DNA from: Psilocybe azurescens
Taxonomy: Eukaryota > Basidiomycota > Agaricomycetes > Agaricales > Agrocybaceae
DNA length: 25,271 nucleotides
Assembly: GCA_023853785.1 (NCBI GenBank)
Contig: JAJIRX010000063.1
Location: 1 to 25,271 of the forward strand
Direction of reading: 5' to 3'
The notes beneath the pieces are model-generated. The model had not been told where the DNA came from. It did not search any database and saw only the letters and a program-made list of their open reading frames with translations. The position numbers and the translations under genes are program-made. Positions 8,682 to 17,695 of this stretch are shown piece by piece (positions within the stretch are counted from its first letter, which is position 1; each line of letters opens with the position of its first letter).

Positions 8682-10369
8682 TTACATCCTTTCCAACGGC
8701 TTCAAACTCAACAGCCTCATTGCACCCGCCAATACCTCCCGCGCACACCCATACAAATACATCTTCGCCCGCACACTCTCCTCATTCGCACCCTACTCCC
8801 CTTTAACAATAGCCACATCCGACGCGCTGCCGATCGCATGCGCCAGCCGAAACGGGAACGTCACCACCCCGCTCGGCTCCTGGGTCTTCATCGCAGTTTT
8901 GACGACGTCCGGGTAGATGCCCAGGAGGAATGTGATGTCGCGTGCATGCAAGTAGCCCATAGTTGACGTGCACGAGAGAAGCCCAGGGAAGCCCATGAGC
9001 TCGTGTACTTTGAAGAACTGCGCGAGGTGCAGGTCTTGTTGCGAGGAGACTATGTATATCATTTTATCGAATGATTTGTATTTGCTGTAGCGCTCGATCG
9101 CGCCGCCGATGTCGCGCGTCAGGTAGATCGACATACCGTCTGTGATGAGCTCTGAGAAAAGTACAAGGAGAGAAATAACATAAAAAACTGAATGCACCCT
9201 TCTTACAAACAACAGCTTCCACTTCTCCAACTCCCCGACTTCGCACCATCCGGCTCCGGAGTCCGAAATCAAGCCCATACTTTCCAACTTTTCCAACGCA
9301 CTATCCATTGGCTCCCTCACCACCTCGCTCTCCCCATATACACATCGAACTTCACCCAAATCACTCATACTCCTTCTCCTTCTCATACTACTTTACACTC
9401 ATCTCTCTGCACACGCACCAATTGTGCAGGAGTCTTCGTTGGTATCTTCCATGCGCTTCAACAGCTGGGCGACGGAGGCTTTGACGGTGAGGTCGGACGC
9501 GCGTCTTTGTTGATGGCGGCGTAGATGTCGAAGCGGTGATTGATGACGTCTTTTCTGGGTTCGCCTTGGGAGCCGTGTTTTCAAAGCTTGTGGCTATTAG
9601 GCTGAACTAGGGAGGAGGGAGATGTCAGTGGGATTTTCAGGGATTGGAATAGAAGACGTGAGGAATGGTGAAGAAGAGGCGAGGAATAGAACCGAGACAA
9701 AAGAGATTGGACTAAAAACGAGAGCAAAACTGAGACGAAGAGAAGAAAGAATCTCACCTGTGTGCCCAACCACCGAGATAATTCATCGAGATGACCCCCA
9801 CCGACACGCCTTATACAAATTAGCCAAAAACGCGTCAATGATCGTGTTCCGTAAATGCCCAACATGGAACGACTGGGTGATGTTCAGCGGCGAGTACGAT
9901 GACCTTCTTGCCCTTGTCCGAGTCGTTCGTGCCATACTCGGGCTGACCACAGGGCGCGTCGCGCGTGAGGGGTCAATCTGGGTGAGCACTTCGCAAATCT
10001 TATTCCTCGTGTTTACGTAGAAGTGGAGGAAGGACTTGTTGAGCACGACAGACTCGACACAATCTTCCCGTTGGAACTATGCGGTGGTGAGTGTGAGCTG
10101 ATTAATTTTACTTATATTAGTATAATAGAGAGTAAGGACAACGCACGTTTTCGATGACCTTTGGCTGCTGTCTCCTCGAGCTTCCCGGGAACTCTGAACC
10201 AGGAGAACGCAACAGTGAAGCCCTCCCCTTCTCCCATAGTCAACTCCCGCAAACCCCTGTTCCAGCATGAGCGACAGCGCATTCGAGAGCTTTTGCGCGA
10301 TAGCTATCCGGAACGAGTCCAAGACACATTTGCAGGGATAGCGAGCAATGGGGGCACAGATGAAGCCAT
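8682..10369 (-). pseudogene. Decayed arginyl-tRNA synthetase copy lacking the KMSKS region
   Basis: Class I ArgRS would join arginine to tRNA(Arg). Reading down the minus strand: a start at 10369 (MASSVPPLLAIPANV), the N-terminal additional domain (LDSFRIAIAQKL, GVDYGRRG), the HIGH motif as HVGH at 9855-9866 in SFHVGHLRNTII, ISMNYLG, KASVAQLLKRMED, MSIYLTRDIGGAIERY, IVSSQQDLHLAQFF and LMGFPG. It then jumps directly to RDITFLLGIYPDVVKTAM and ends at 8682 with LSLKPLERM, the usual fungal C-terminus. About 100 or more residues, including the KMSKS-like loop, are missing between LMGFP and RDITFLL. There is an in-frame TAG at 8793-8795 and several frame breaks; at least four lie in homopolymers, others (near 9905 and 10155) do not. 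Introns fit at 10077-10146, from about 9755 down to 9611 and near 9145-9200. The family call is firm; catalysis is very unlikely. Confidence 0.85.
10077..10146 (-). other. Intron in the arginyl-tRNA synthetase relic
   Basis: On the minus strand, donor GTGCGT follows the position of VIEN and acceptor GCATAG precedes FQREDCVESVVLNKSFLHFY. It contains TACTAATA, a good branch-site match. Its survival shows this copy arose from genomic DNA, not from retroposed mRNA. Confidence 0.65.
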
Positions 10370-10514
10370 CCTTTTACTTTTGGTGTGCAGCAAGAGCTTT
10401 GTGAGTCTGTTGTACGTCGGTGAAGACGGTGTCGTCCGCAAATGAAAGCGCCTGAAGTGTAAAAGCGCGGCAGAGAGGTCTTTGGTTTTGGATGCGTTGT
10501 TCTTTGTAAGCCTT

Positions 10515-10551
10515 GCCCCGGTGTGTCGCCCCGGTGTCGCCCCGGTGTGTC
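10515..10551. repeat. Short GC-rich tandem repeat (CGCCCCGGTGT units)
   Basis: About three units of CGCCCCGGTGT or CCCCGGTGTGT are found only in copy A; copy B has a plain CCCAATGGAGTT at the same place. It sits about 60-95 bp upstream of the TATA box, so copy number could alter promoter spacing. Confidence 0.6.
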
Positions 10552-10587
10552 AAGCTCTATAGATGTTTCAACACACATCGTCGTAGT

Positions 10588-10619
10588 CACGTGGAAAGTC
10601 GTTCGTTGGTGTATAAAAG
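10588..10619 (+). promoter_or_regulatory. E-box plus TATA promoter, copy A
   Basis: CACGTG (10588-10593) lies 18 bases upstream of TATAAAAG (10612-10619). Both are conserved at 12577-12582 and 12601-12608 in copy B. In fungi CACGTG is bound by bHLH factors. The first good ATG is about 105 bases further on, at 10726. Confidence 0.6.
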
Positions 10620-10725
10620 CGGACCAGGTGAAGTCACTCAATAACCCAGAGCTCATATTTAATATCGACGGTATTCAATTCACCGTAGAATCCTGTTTAG
10701 TGTGTAATATCCTTCGTGACACCGT

Positions 10726-11428
10726 ATGGATCATTCTGAAAAATCTAACGACTCAAATGCCACCTGTGAGTGCGCTCACCTAAAACACCTTTGGGGACAC
10801 TAACACCATATGCATGCCTACTTAGATGACAATGGCCTCAGTAAAGAAGATTGTGAGTGATATCTCCTGCGTTACTCTTCATTACATTATATTGATAATT
10901 GTATAGTCCCTTTAGGTCTCAGTCCCCACGACTGTGTGTGCTATCTCATTAACCTCACTGTATCGTTCTACTCTCTGACTGCTGCATGAAAAAAAAAGTT
11001 TGCGTTCCCCTGTCCCGATGGCCGTATGATCAAAGTTACGACGCCCTCCCAGGCGGTGGAAAACTGTTTGATAATTTTTCCATGTCCTGGAGTCCATTGG
11101 CAAGGTCGTACCACTGGACGAGCGCGAGAATGGAAACACAGCAAGGAACGAGATCTTCAACTTGATTTACAAGCGCACTGAAGGGCTCGTTGTTCATAGA
11201 GGATTGGTTTGTTTTTCATGTTTAAAATACATGATAGGTATTGTCTTACTGGTTTCTGATTGTTTAGGGATATAGAGCAGACTGCTCAGATCGTATGAAC
11301 GCCGAGAGGTTTCCGTCGTCGTTCTTGGTTTTCCTGATTTACCTCCTACTGAGAAGCAGAAGAAAATTGTTACTCAGATGATGGGTTTGAAAGAAGAAGA
11401 TTTGCTAAAGGTCTACCTTGATATGTAA
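10726..11428 (+). CDS. Tandem-duplicated gene of unknown family, copy A
   Basis: The model starts at ATG 10726 (MDHSEKSNDSNAT). Introns 10766-10825 and 10853-10906 join it to YDNGLSKED and then FPLGLSPHDCVCYLINLT. A clear later exon encodes LDERENGNTARNEIFNLIYK and, after intron 11207-11267, GYRADCSD...GFPDLPPTEKQKK, with TAA at 11426-11428. The join across 10960-11090 is unresolved; a TGA at 10987-10989 lies there unless spliced out. A TTT at 11310-11312, one T shorter than in copy B, breaks the frame. In the DERENGNTARNEIF exon most base changes between copies are silent, which supports coding. I do not recognise the protein: it is soluble-looking, charged and lysine-rich near the end. Function unknown. 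Confidence 0.55.
11207..11267 (+). other. Intron in duplicated gene, copy A
   Basis: GTTTGT donor, TTTCTGAT branch-like sequence and TTTAG acceptor; phase 0, 61 nt. The equivalent 13193-13253 in copy B has the same length, donor GTTCGT and the same acceptor. Confidence 0.7.
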
Positions 11429-11700
11429 AGACGCACAATCAGCCTACAAACATACAGCCTTAGTTATTTTCAAGCATCTTTTATATATAGTTGCTTTCAA
11501 ATACATACCTTTCGACAGTTGCTTGCGTAGCGCAAGTTGACCGGCAAAGAACAGCGGCTTAGAATGGACCTACCGCTTTGTCTATTCCGGTATGGTCAGT
11601 GTATCACAGGTCAAAATTAAGCAATTACTTTCTAACAGAAATATTTACGAGCCACTCGTCACTCAATCATTTAAACATACGGTTTTAAACAGTGCCAGCG

Positions 11701-12321
11701 TCAGATATAGTGAAAATTTCGGGCATATTTGTCCAGCTCAAACGGCAGCCCCACATATGCCCTTTGGACTTTCTCATACATTCGCGCATGGGCCCTATCC
11801 AAATATAGTAGCGTTGAAAGGCAATGGTACTGATCTGGGACTCAGGAGTATCCCGCAAAGATGTGTAGCGATGCTGCATACTCACTCCACCTTTCAAGCT
11901 CTGCCTTCTTCTAGTAGTAAAGAGTCGGTTCCATTGCGAAGTCTGGGTTGCGCGTAGACATTGGACGATACTTAGAACCCAAAGATAGCCAAACGGTTTA
12001 AAAGTACTCACCGTTCAAAAGTTTGTGTGAATTTAGTGAGGATTACGAAGAGGTCGTAGCTGCCTTTAATACCTTTTCTACTACTCACAGCTGATGTATA
12101 CGCTCGTTCCGCTAAAGTAATGTCCAAGAAGTAGAACATGACAAAGCCACTGACAGGAGATCAGACGACACGTCGATGTGGGTAGCATCTGGATACTTGT
12201 TTGGGTGAGTTATAAAGGTTCCGAATGGGATCCTAGTAAAGTCAGAATAGATCGTACTTACTAGGGCACGGGGTGTGTGACATTTGTAAACATGAAAGTG
12301 TGGACAATGAATGGTACACAA
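11701..12321 (-). pseudogene. Convergent minus-strand gene of unknown family, probably broken
   Basis: On the minus strand, 12321-12120 encodes IPFGTFITHPNKYPDATHID, then after a one-base shift FVMFYFLDITLAERAYTSA and YDLFVILTKFTQTFE up to a GTGAGT donor near 12020. A segment near 11900-11960 reads FAMEPTLYY, a stop, then KKAELERW. The last exon (11829-11701) reads YHCLSTLLYLDRAHARMYEK and ends in PFELDKYARNFHYI. The last exon recurs in copy B with the same stop position. No family recognised. Exon borders are tentative, and the upstream start was not found. Confidence 0.4.
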
Positions 12322-12576
12322 CAGGCGGTACGTGTGTTATTGCCTTAGAAAATTATTTCTTCATAGGTCTGTGGATAGCATCTTGGTGGTATCGCCTTCA
12401 ATTTCTTGTGTTAAAAAATGGATTGACCATGGAGCTCTTCTGAGAATAAGACCAGTGCGAGGCACCTCGTTGTGATGGACTACCGGTTTCGGATGGGATG
12501 TTCTTTGTAAGCCTTGTCCCAATGGAGTTAAGCTCTATAGTGTGAGAAGAATATTTCAACACACATCGTCCTTAGT

Positions 12577-12608
12577 CACGTGGAAAGTCGTTCGTTGGAG
12601 TATAAAAG
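12577..12608 (+). promoter_or_regulatory. E-box plus TATA promoter, copy B
   Basis: CACGTG at 12577-12582 and TATAAAAG at 12601-12608, with the same 18-base gap as copy A. Conservation of both motifs and their spacing argues that they are functional. Confidence 0.6.
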
Positions 12609-12720
12609 CGGACCAGGTGAAGTCACTCAATAACTCAGCGCTCATAATAATATTCAACATAGACGGTATTCAACTCACCGCAGAATCCTATTTAGTGGGT
12701 AACATCCTTGGAGACACCGT

Positions 12721-13424
12721 ATGGATAACTCTGAAAAATCTAACGACTCAAATGCCACCTGTGAGTGCGGTCAGCTACGACCCTTCGGGACACTGATACC
12801 ATATGCACGACTACTTAGATGACAATGGCCTCAGCAAAAAGACTGTGAGTAATATCTTCTGCATTACTTTTTATTACATTGTATTGATAATCATATAGTC
12901 CCTTTAGGCCTCAGTCCCCACGAATGTGTGTTATCTCATTAACATCACTGTATCGATCTACTCTCTGACTACTGCATGAAAAAGTTTGCGTTCCCCTGTC
13001 CCGATGGCCGTATGATCAAAGTTACGACGCCCTCCCAGGCGGTGGAAATTTGTATGATAATTTTTCCATGTCCTGGAGTCCATTGGCAAGGTCGTACCAC
13101 TGGATGAGCGCGAGAATGGAAATACAGCAAGGAACGAGATCTTCAACTTGATTTACAAGCGTGCTGAAGGGCTGGTAGTTCATCGAGCAGCGGTTCGTTT
13201 TTCATGTCTATGATACATGATAGGTATTGTCTTACTGGTTTCTGATTGTTTAGGGATATAGAGCAGACTGCTTAGATCATAAGAACGCCGAGAGATTTTC
13301 CGTCGTCGTTCTTGGTTTTCCTGATTTACCTCCTACTGAGAAGCAGAAGAAAATTGTTGCGCAGATGATGGGCTTGAAAGAAGAAGATTTGCTGAAGGTC
13401 TACCTTGATATGTATACTTTTTGA
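12721..13424 (+). CDS. Tandem-duplicated gene of unknown family, copy B
   Basis: The ATG at 12721 starts MDNSEKSNDSNAT and the exon order follows copy A. Relative to copy A it has one base fewer in the second small exon (AGCAAAAAGACT) and two fewer in the third (GTGTGTTATC). The 3' part is in better shape: after intron 13193-13253 a continuous frame runs GYRADCLDHKNAERFSVVVL, GFPDLPPTEKQKKIVAQMMG, LKEEDLLKVYLDMYTF to TGA at 13422-13424. Copy A stops four codons earlier. Either copy could be the working one; the early exons look better in A and the late exons better in B. Confidence 0.5.
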
Positions 13425-13613
13425 TAGTTGTTTGGGCAGCGAAAGTTGAACGACAAAGAACGGCGGGTTAGAACGAACCTACCGCTTTGTCTATTCCGAT
13501 ACGGTCAGTGTATCGCAGGTCAAAATTAAGCAACTACATATTATCTAATAGAAATATTTGCGAGCCACTCGTCACTCAATCGTTTAAACACACGGATATG
13601 AGCAATGCCAGCG

Positions 13614-13738
13614 TCAGATATAGTCAAAGTTTCAGGCGTGTTTGTCCAACTCAACCGGCAGTCACCATACATGCCCTTTGAACTTTCTCATGCATTCATG
13701 CATTGGTCCTGTCCAAATGTAGTAGCGTTGAAAGGTAA
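13614..13738 (-). pseudogene. Second copy of the convergent gene's last exon, broken
   Basis: On the minus strand this reads LSTLLHLDRTNA, then TGA where copy A has CGA (a C-to-T change), then MHEKVQRA, a frame break, and a second stop within the equivalent of PFELDKYARNFHYI. The upstream exons of this gene are absent from copy B, so the duplication captured only the end of the gene. Confidence 0.45.
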
Positions 13739-13992
13739 TTATTTGGTTGGTGGAGCCGTAGTTGGATTCGAATCCAGGCTAAAGGGGCGAGGTTTCAGCC
13801 TCAGGATGCCATACTCACCTACTCACTCTACGTTTCGTATACTAAATAATATCGTAATACGCTATCTGAAGAAGCACACCAGAAGAGCCGGTGCACATTC
13901 TCTCCTTTTTCTCTCCCAGCTTGCTCCCAGCGAATTCGATGTTCTGGAAATATCTTATGCATATCACTATCAAACAAATGCGGGAAATGCTA

Positions 13993-14840
13993 CATCGGCA
14001 AAACCGACAAAACCATATATTACATTGTGGCCTATATCAGGCAAGTCGATCATTTTGAGGCTATATATGGGTGATCGAAACCTTTGTGCATCCTTGGAAA
14101 GTCATACAAACATTGTATTACGTTACTATGCCCACTAATTATTCTAGTATTTTGAACTGGTTGAGCAAGAATTAAGGCAGTATTAAATTTAAGCCAAATA
14201 TTTATTCAACTTTACTTTCAGTGGTAATTTTTGGTGGACCATTGAGGTACGTTGCATTTTTGACAACCTTTTCTGTATTCTTGTAAGTTACAATAAGTAT
14301 AAGTTTGGTATGTAAAATACACTAAACATTGGTACGAGATTTAATTGTCTATAAATTATTTTGGCTCTCCCAGATAGGCCGCTTTTTAGATAGTGACATA
14401 GACCGTCACGTACTTATATACGGTAATGACGTATTAGTGTAGTAGTTAGAATAGGTATTTAATTGTGTTCTGCGAAGGTGGTGGTTCAATCCTGGTAAAA
14501 GGCATTTCAATTAAATGTGATAATGTGATAATCTGAATAATCAATTGGAGTTATATGGGAAGAGTGCTATGTATTTTATAGCAACATTAAATGATCTAAT
14601 ATTTTACTATAAAATTGGCCCCTTGGTGGCTGTGGAAAATTGTTTTGTCATGCAAGGTTAACAAAGATTTAAGCTACCTTACAAGGACTACCAAGGTTTT
14701 ATTTTTAGCTAATTCTGGGCGTGACTTACAAATAAGGAGTCTATTTGTTTCACTTTACCATGCCTTTTGGGCATTTGCGTCATTTATTGCCTTTCAAGGG
14801 CATTGCATTCCAATATATTCTTTTTGCGGTTTTGCCGATG
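13993..14840. mobile_element. Non-autonomous TIR element, copy 2 (848 bp)
   Basis: Same ends as copy 1 (CATCGGCAAAACCG inverted), flanked by TA at 13991-13992 and 14841-14842. The match extends slightly into the flanks (GCTA...TAGC) by chance or by target choice. Compared with copy 1 it carries a small local duplication (GATAATGTGATAAT, around 14520-14535) and one more T next to the right TIR. TA duplication is typical of the Tc1/mariner group, but TT at copy 1 does not fit strictly, so the superfamily is left open. It sits about 260 bp upstream of the F-box gene start. Confidence 0.85.
14431..14498 (+). ncRNA. tRNA-like segment with Pol III A and B boxes, copy 2
   Basis: Same segment as in copy 1: TAGTGTAGTAGTTAGAATA as A box and GGTTCAATCC as B box (about 14483). 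The A box has one change (TGG to TAG), still within the TRG consensus. Its retention in both copies means it is part of the element, not a later nested insertion in one of them. Confidence 0.45.
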
Positions 14841-15102
14841 TAGCTGACTGCATTTCAATTTGATAGATGATGGGGGCTGTGCTTATCCAAGCCATCCCTC
14901 GGCCTCATCAGGTATGTTTTCAGATATTTGTTATTTTCATGGCTAATACTATACAACAAAATGAAGTGGGGATATTCTACCTCGTAGACTGGGTTCGAGT
15001 ATACCTGTTGTGGCTTTATTTTGACGACTCGAAATAACATCAGGCGGACTGCGAAAATGAGTACACTCTTCATGACTCGACCAAATCATTCGGCCAAATA
15101 CA

Positions 15103-16925
15103 ATGGACAACCACGATGCCTGGGTCACTTCCATTGAACCCATTGAGAAGGCCTTTAATGCGTCTCCTGTCTCTAGGATCAATGAAGATCTCCTCAGACT
15201 AATCTTCCAGACTAATGTTCGGGTCGAAGCGACAGTTCCGCTTTATGTCTACGTCGATCTCATGAACAGGCCATTAACTACAGCAAGGCTATCATCACAA
15301 GTCTGCCGCTCCTGGAGACGTCTGCTACTAGACTCTCCGTCGATATGGGGAAGATTAATCCACTTGGACTCATTAGATCAGAAGAATAACCATTGGAGGG
15401 AAGAGTTACTCAGGCGTACTCAATCTTCGCCGCTGTGGGTCACCGGAAACGTAACTGGATCGACTGATAATCCAACACCGGTACGAGTGTTCTTCTATTA
15501 TCTCCTCCAGAATCCCAAATGCTGGGAAAGGATCGAGAAACTTGAAATCATCGTTCACGGAGAAGACACATCTGACAGCGTTTGGAACACCTTCCTCACG
15601 CCCGCTCCAAACCTGCGAATATTCGAGATTTATTTCCCCAATGTGAGGGAGCCATTGTTCCAGAATACCATTTCACCAAATTCCAATAAACGACTGTTTG
15701 GAAATCATGCACCAAGGCTGGTGGAGTTCCATGCGGACGGCATTGAATTTGCAGTCGACTCGTCTTGGTTATCGAACCTCCGCGAAATAGCTACACCTTC
15801 TCGACTTACGGTGCCCGAGATACTGGATCTTCTGCTTCACATGCCCCTCTTGGAAAGCTTTTTCCTTCAGTTCAGCGAGGCGACAGATGAATGGTTGCCC
15901 ACCGGTATCCTTCCGCACATCGAACTTCCGGCGCTCACCATCATGCTCCTCACCAATAGTCTGGCGACTTGTTCAACCCTCCTAGAGCACATGTATCCAG
16001 CTAAAACATGTTCGCTCGCTCTCACAACCAATAGCTACTATGCTAAGAAATGTATCTCCAAGGATGTTCTACGATCTTTGAAGCAGAACCTACCGAGGTA
16101 TATCCATAATTACTTCAGCACCTATATCTCAACACGCATTAGACTTCGGTTCTTTGACGACGTATTCCACTTCGAAGACGAGTCTCATCGACATACCCAC
16201 CATATATTCTTTACCGTTTGCATCTACACCAAGGCCGATTCATCAGAAGCATCAGAAAACAAGATTTTAACAGACTTTCTGCTACAAGTCTTCGCCAAAT
16301 GTGCCTTAGACTCACCGTCCCGGTTCTCTTCCGTTACTGAATTATCACTGGATATGCGCTACGCTGAAACAACATCATTATCTTATTTCCATTCCATGCT
16401 CTCTTCGTTTCCCTCCGTCCGGAATCTGAAAACGAACGAAGACAGCATCGTGTTTCTTTGCTCGTTATTCAGTTTACAGCAGGACGAAGCAACTGGCAAC
16501 AGACCGTCTACCTTATTCCCCCACCTACAAGTTTTGGAGCTGACCTATCTCGACCCGGATCATTACCTGCTGCCCGATACCATTCCGGGAGCTCTCCTGC
16601 CGTTCCTCAAGCTCAAGAAAGAGTCCGGGCAACCTATTAATACATTGGACCTGAGATTATGTGGATCTGACACCTTACGAGATATCGAATTCCTCGAGGA
16701 GATAGAGGGTTTAGAGGTGCTGACGTTGGAAGGCGCAGTGGAAGAGTCCTACATTTGCGGAAGTGGCATGCCTGACAAGCTGCGCTTTCGTACGAGGAGC
16801 GGCTGGAACTCCCCTCCTCCAGCGTCTTCTGGTACAGGAGTAGGCTACGGATGATAATGTTCTTTAAGGTGAGATCATCCGATCGGACGATCGCAACCTC
16901 CCATTTCATTTTGCGGGACCGATAA
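15103..16925 (+). CDS. F-box domain protein
   Basis: F-box proteins recruit targets to SCF (Skp1-cullin) ubiquitin ligases. Residues about 22-86 form the F-box: SPVSRINEDLLRLIF, then LTTARLSSQVCRSWRRLLLD and SPSIWGRL, the layout seen in the large agaric F-box families. The rest (about 90-600) has irregular leucine-rich stretches typical of the substrate-binding part. The simple reading frame stops at 16854, but the last 20 residues are low quality. One extra T in TTT at 16786-16788 opens a better end, YEERLELPSSSVFWYRSRLR through to TAA at 16923-16925. The corrected length is 1824 nt, 607 residues. No introns are needed. A possible 5' leader intron starts at 14912 (GTATGT). The target is unknown. 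Confidence 0.85.
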
Positions 16926-17695
16926 GACTTCATACGCACAAAAATGCATATCTAGATCTCTCATCTCCGCGCATAGCCGTGTGCAAGACTTAGTGACAAG
17001 CAGCATTATTGACTTGATATTCTTGGAATCGTTAATGAGACCAAAAGAGGTGTCTCCGAGTAGAAGTAGAAAGTATCTCTGATAATCAGCGTAAAAGGTT
17101 TTTCAGAAGCATGTAATCGTGCAAGAAGTCGTGATATTATGTGGTCGTGGCAATGAGTTATATACGTAAGGGGTCATGTCTGGGGTAGTAAATAGGTACT
17201 AAGAGAAATATCGCAGATATCTCGGAACGTTCGTAATATGCACTGTCGTGAGCGTAAGGTTATCATAAAACTAATTATATCAGAGCAAAGCCGTTAAAAA
17301 TAGACGTAGTAAATAAAAATTAAGGTCCAAGGAACAGAACAGTCGAAAGCAGGATGAAAGCCAAAGGCGAATCATCATACGTCAGGCCTTGACACACGAG
17401 GAGGCCGAATTGCAGGCTACATGGTAACCGAGTAACGTCGAATCGATGCGTTTTGAAAGGTTTTTCGTTGTTATCGCGAATATTGCACACCAGAAGTGGA
17501 AAACGGACGATGCGAAGAACATATAGAAAAGCCGAAAGCGAAAGCAGTCCGCTGAGCGAAGTGCTGTGATCATATGAAGCTCCTTCAGTCGATGAGTGAC
17601 CGAGGGATAACTGGGACGAGATCGCGAGTGTCGAGTTGTATATCGTTGGCAAGAGACGGAGTTGCAGTGGATACGCCGGAAGGAAGAAAGCGATG
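16926..17695. other. Intergenic region between two convergent genes
   Basis: This space lies between the 3' ends of the F-box gene (+) and the DUF6699 gene (-). It is AT-rich in the middle with no supported gene; minus-strand open frames here are read-through in wrong frames from the DUF6699 gene. Confidence 0.5.

Larger units (their letters stand above)
10485..11880. repeat. Tandem duplicated block, copy A
   Basis: This block matches about 12483-13845 with an offset of about 1.99 kb over promoter, exons, introns and downstream sequence. Copy B lacks about 80 bp equivalent to 11428-11508. A stretch of about 64 bp around 11000-11065 is identical between copies, while flanking parts differ at many positions. 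The block holds a plus-strand gene and the last exon of a convergent minus-strand gene. Confidence 0.85.
12483..13845. repeat. Tandem duplicated block, copy B
   Basis: Partner of 10485-11880. It keeps the E-box/TATA pair, intron positions and the convergent last exon, but lacks the GC-rich tandem repeat and about 80 bp after the plus-strand gene. The unrelated spacer between copies is about 11880-12483. Confidence 0.85.

Noticed and set aside
8793..9386. 197-codon frame as a complete small protein
   Set aside because: It is the 3' half of the ArgRS relic read through an intron (near 9145-9200) and an unrelated upstream start.
10240..10656. 138-codon minus-strand frame as a gene
   Set aside because: It overlaps the start of the ArgRS relic in another frame and the promoter of the duplicated gene; no domain is seen.
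10523..10783. Plus-strand frame VVTWKVVRW... as the N-terminus of the duplicated gene
   Set aside because: It spans the E-box and TATA box, and the changes between copies are mostly amino-acid changing. The ATG at 10726 in another frame links to clean exons instead.
13740..13790. TTCGAATCC motif in GTTGGATTCGAATCCAGGC, suggesting a tRNA T arm
   Set aside because: It is a palindrome (TGGATTCGAATCCA), the five-base stem does not pair in tRNA geometry, and no acceptor, D or anticodon arm is found around it.
13605..14138. 177-codon open frame as a gene
   Set aside because: It runs from the duplicated block, through unique sequence, into the TIR element. The last ~50 residues are element sequence also translated at 5065-5301, so it is a chance fusion. 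A short real exon just before the element (LAPSEFDVLEISY after a CCCAG acceptor) is possible but unsupported.
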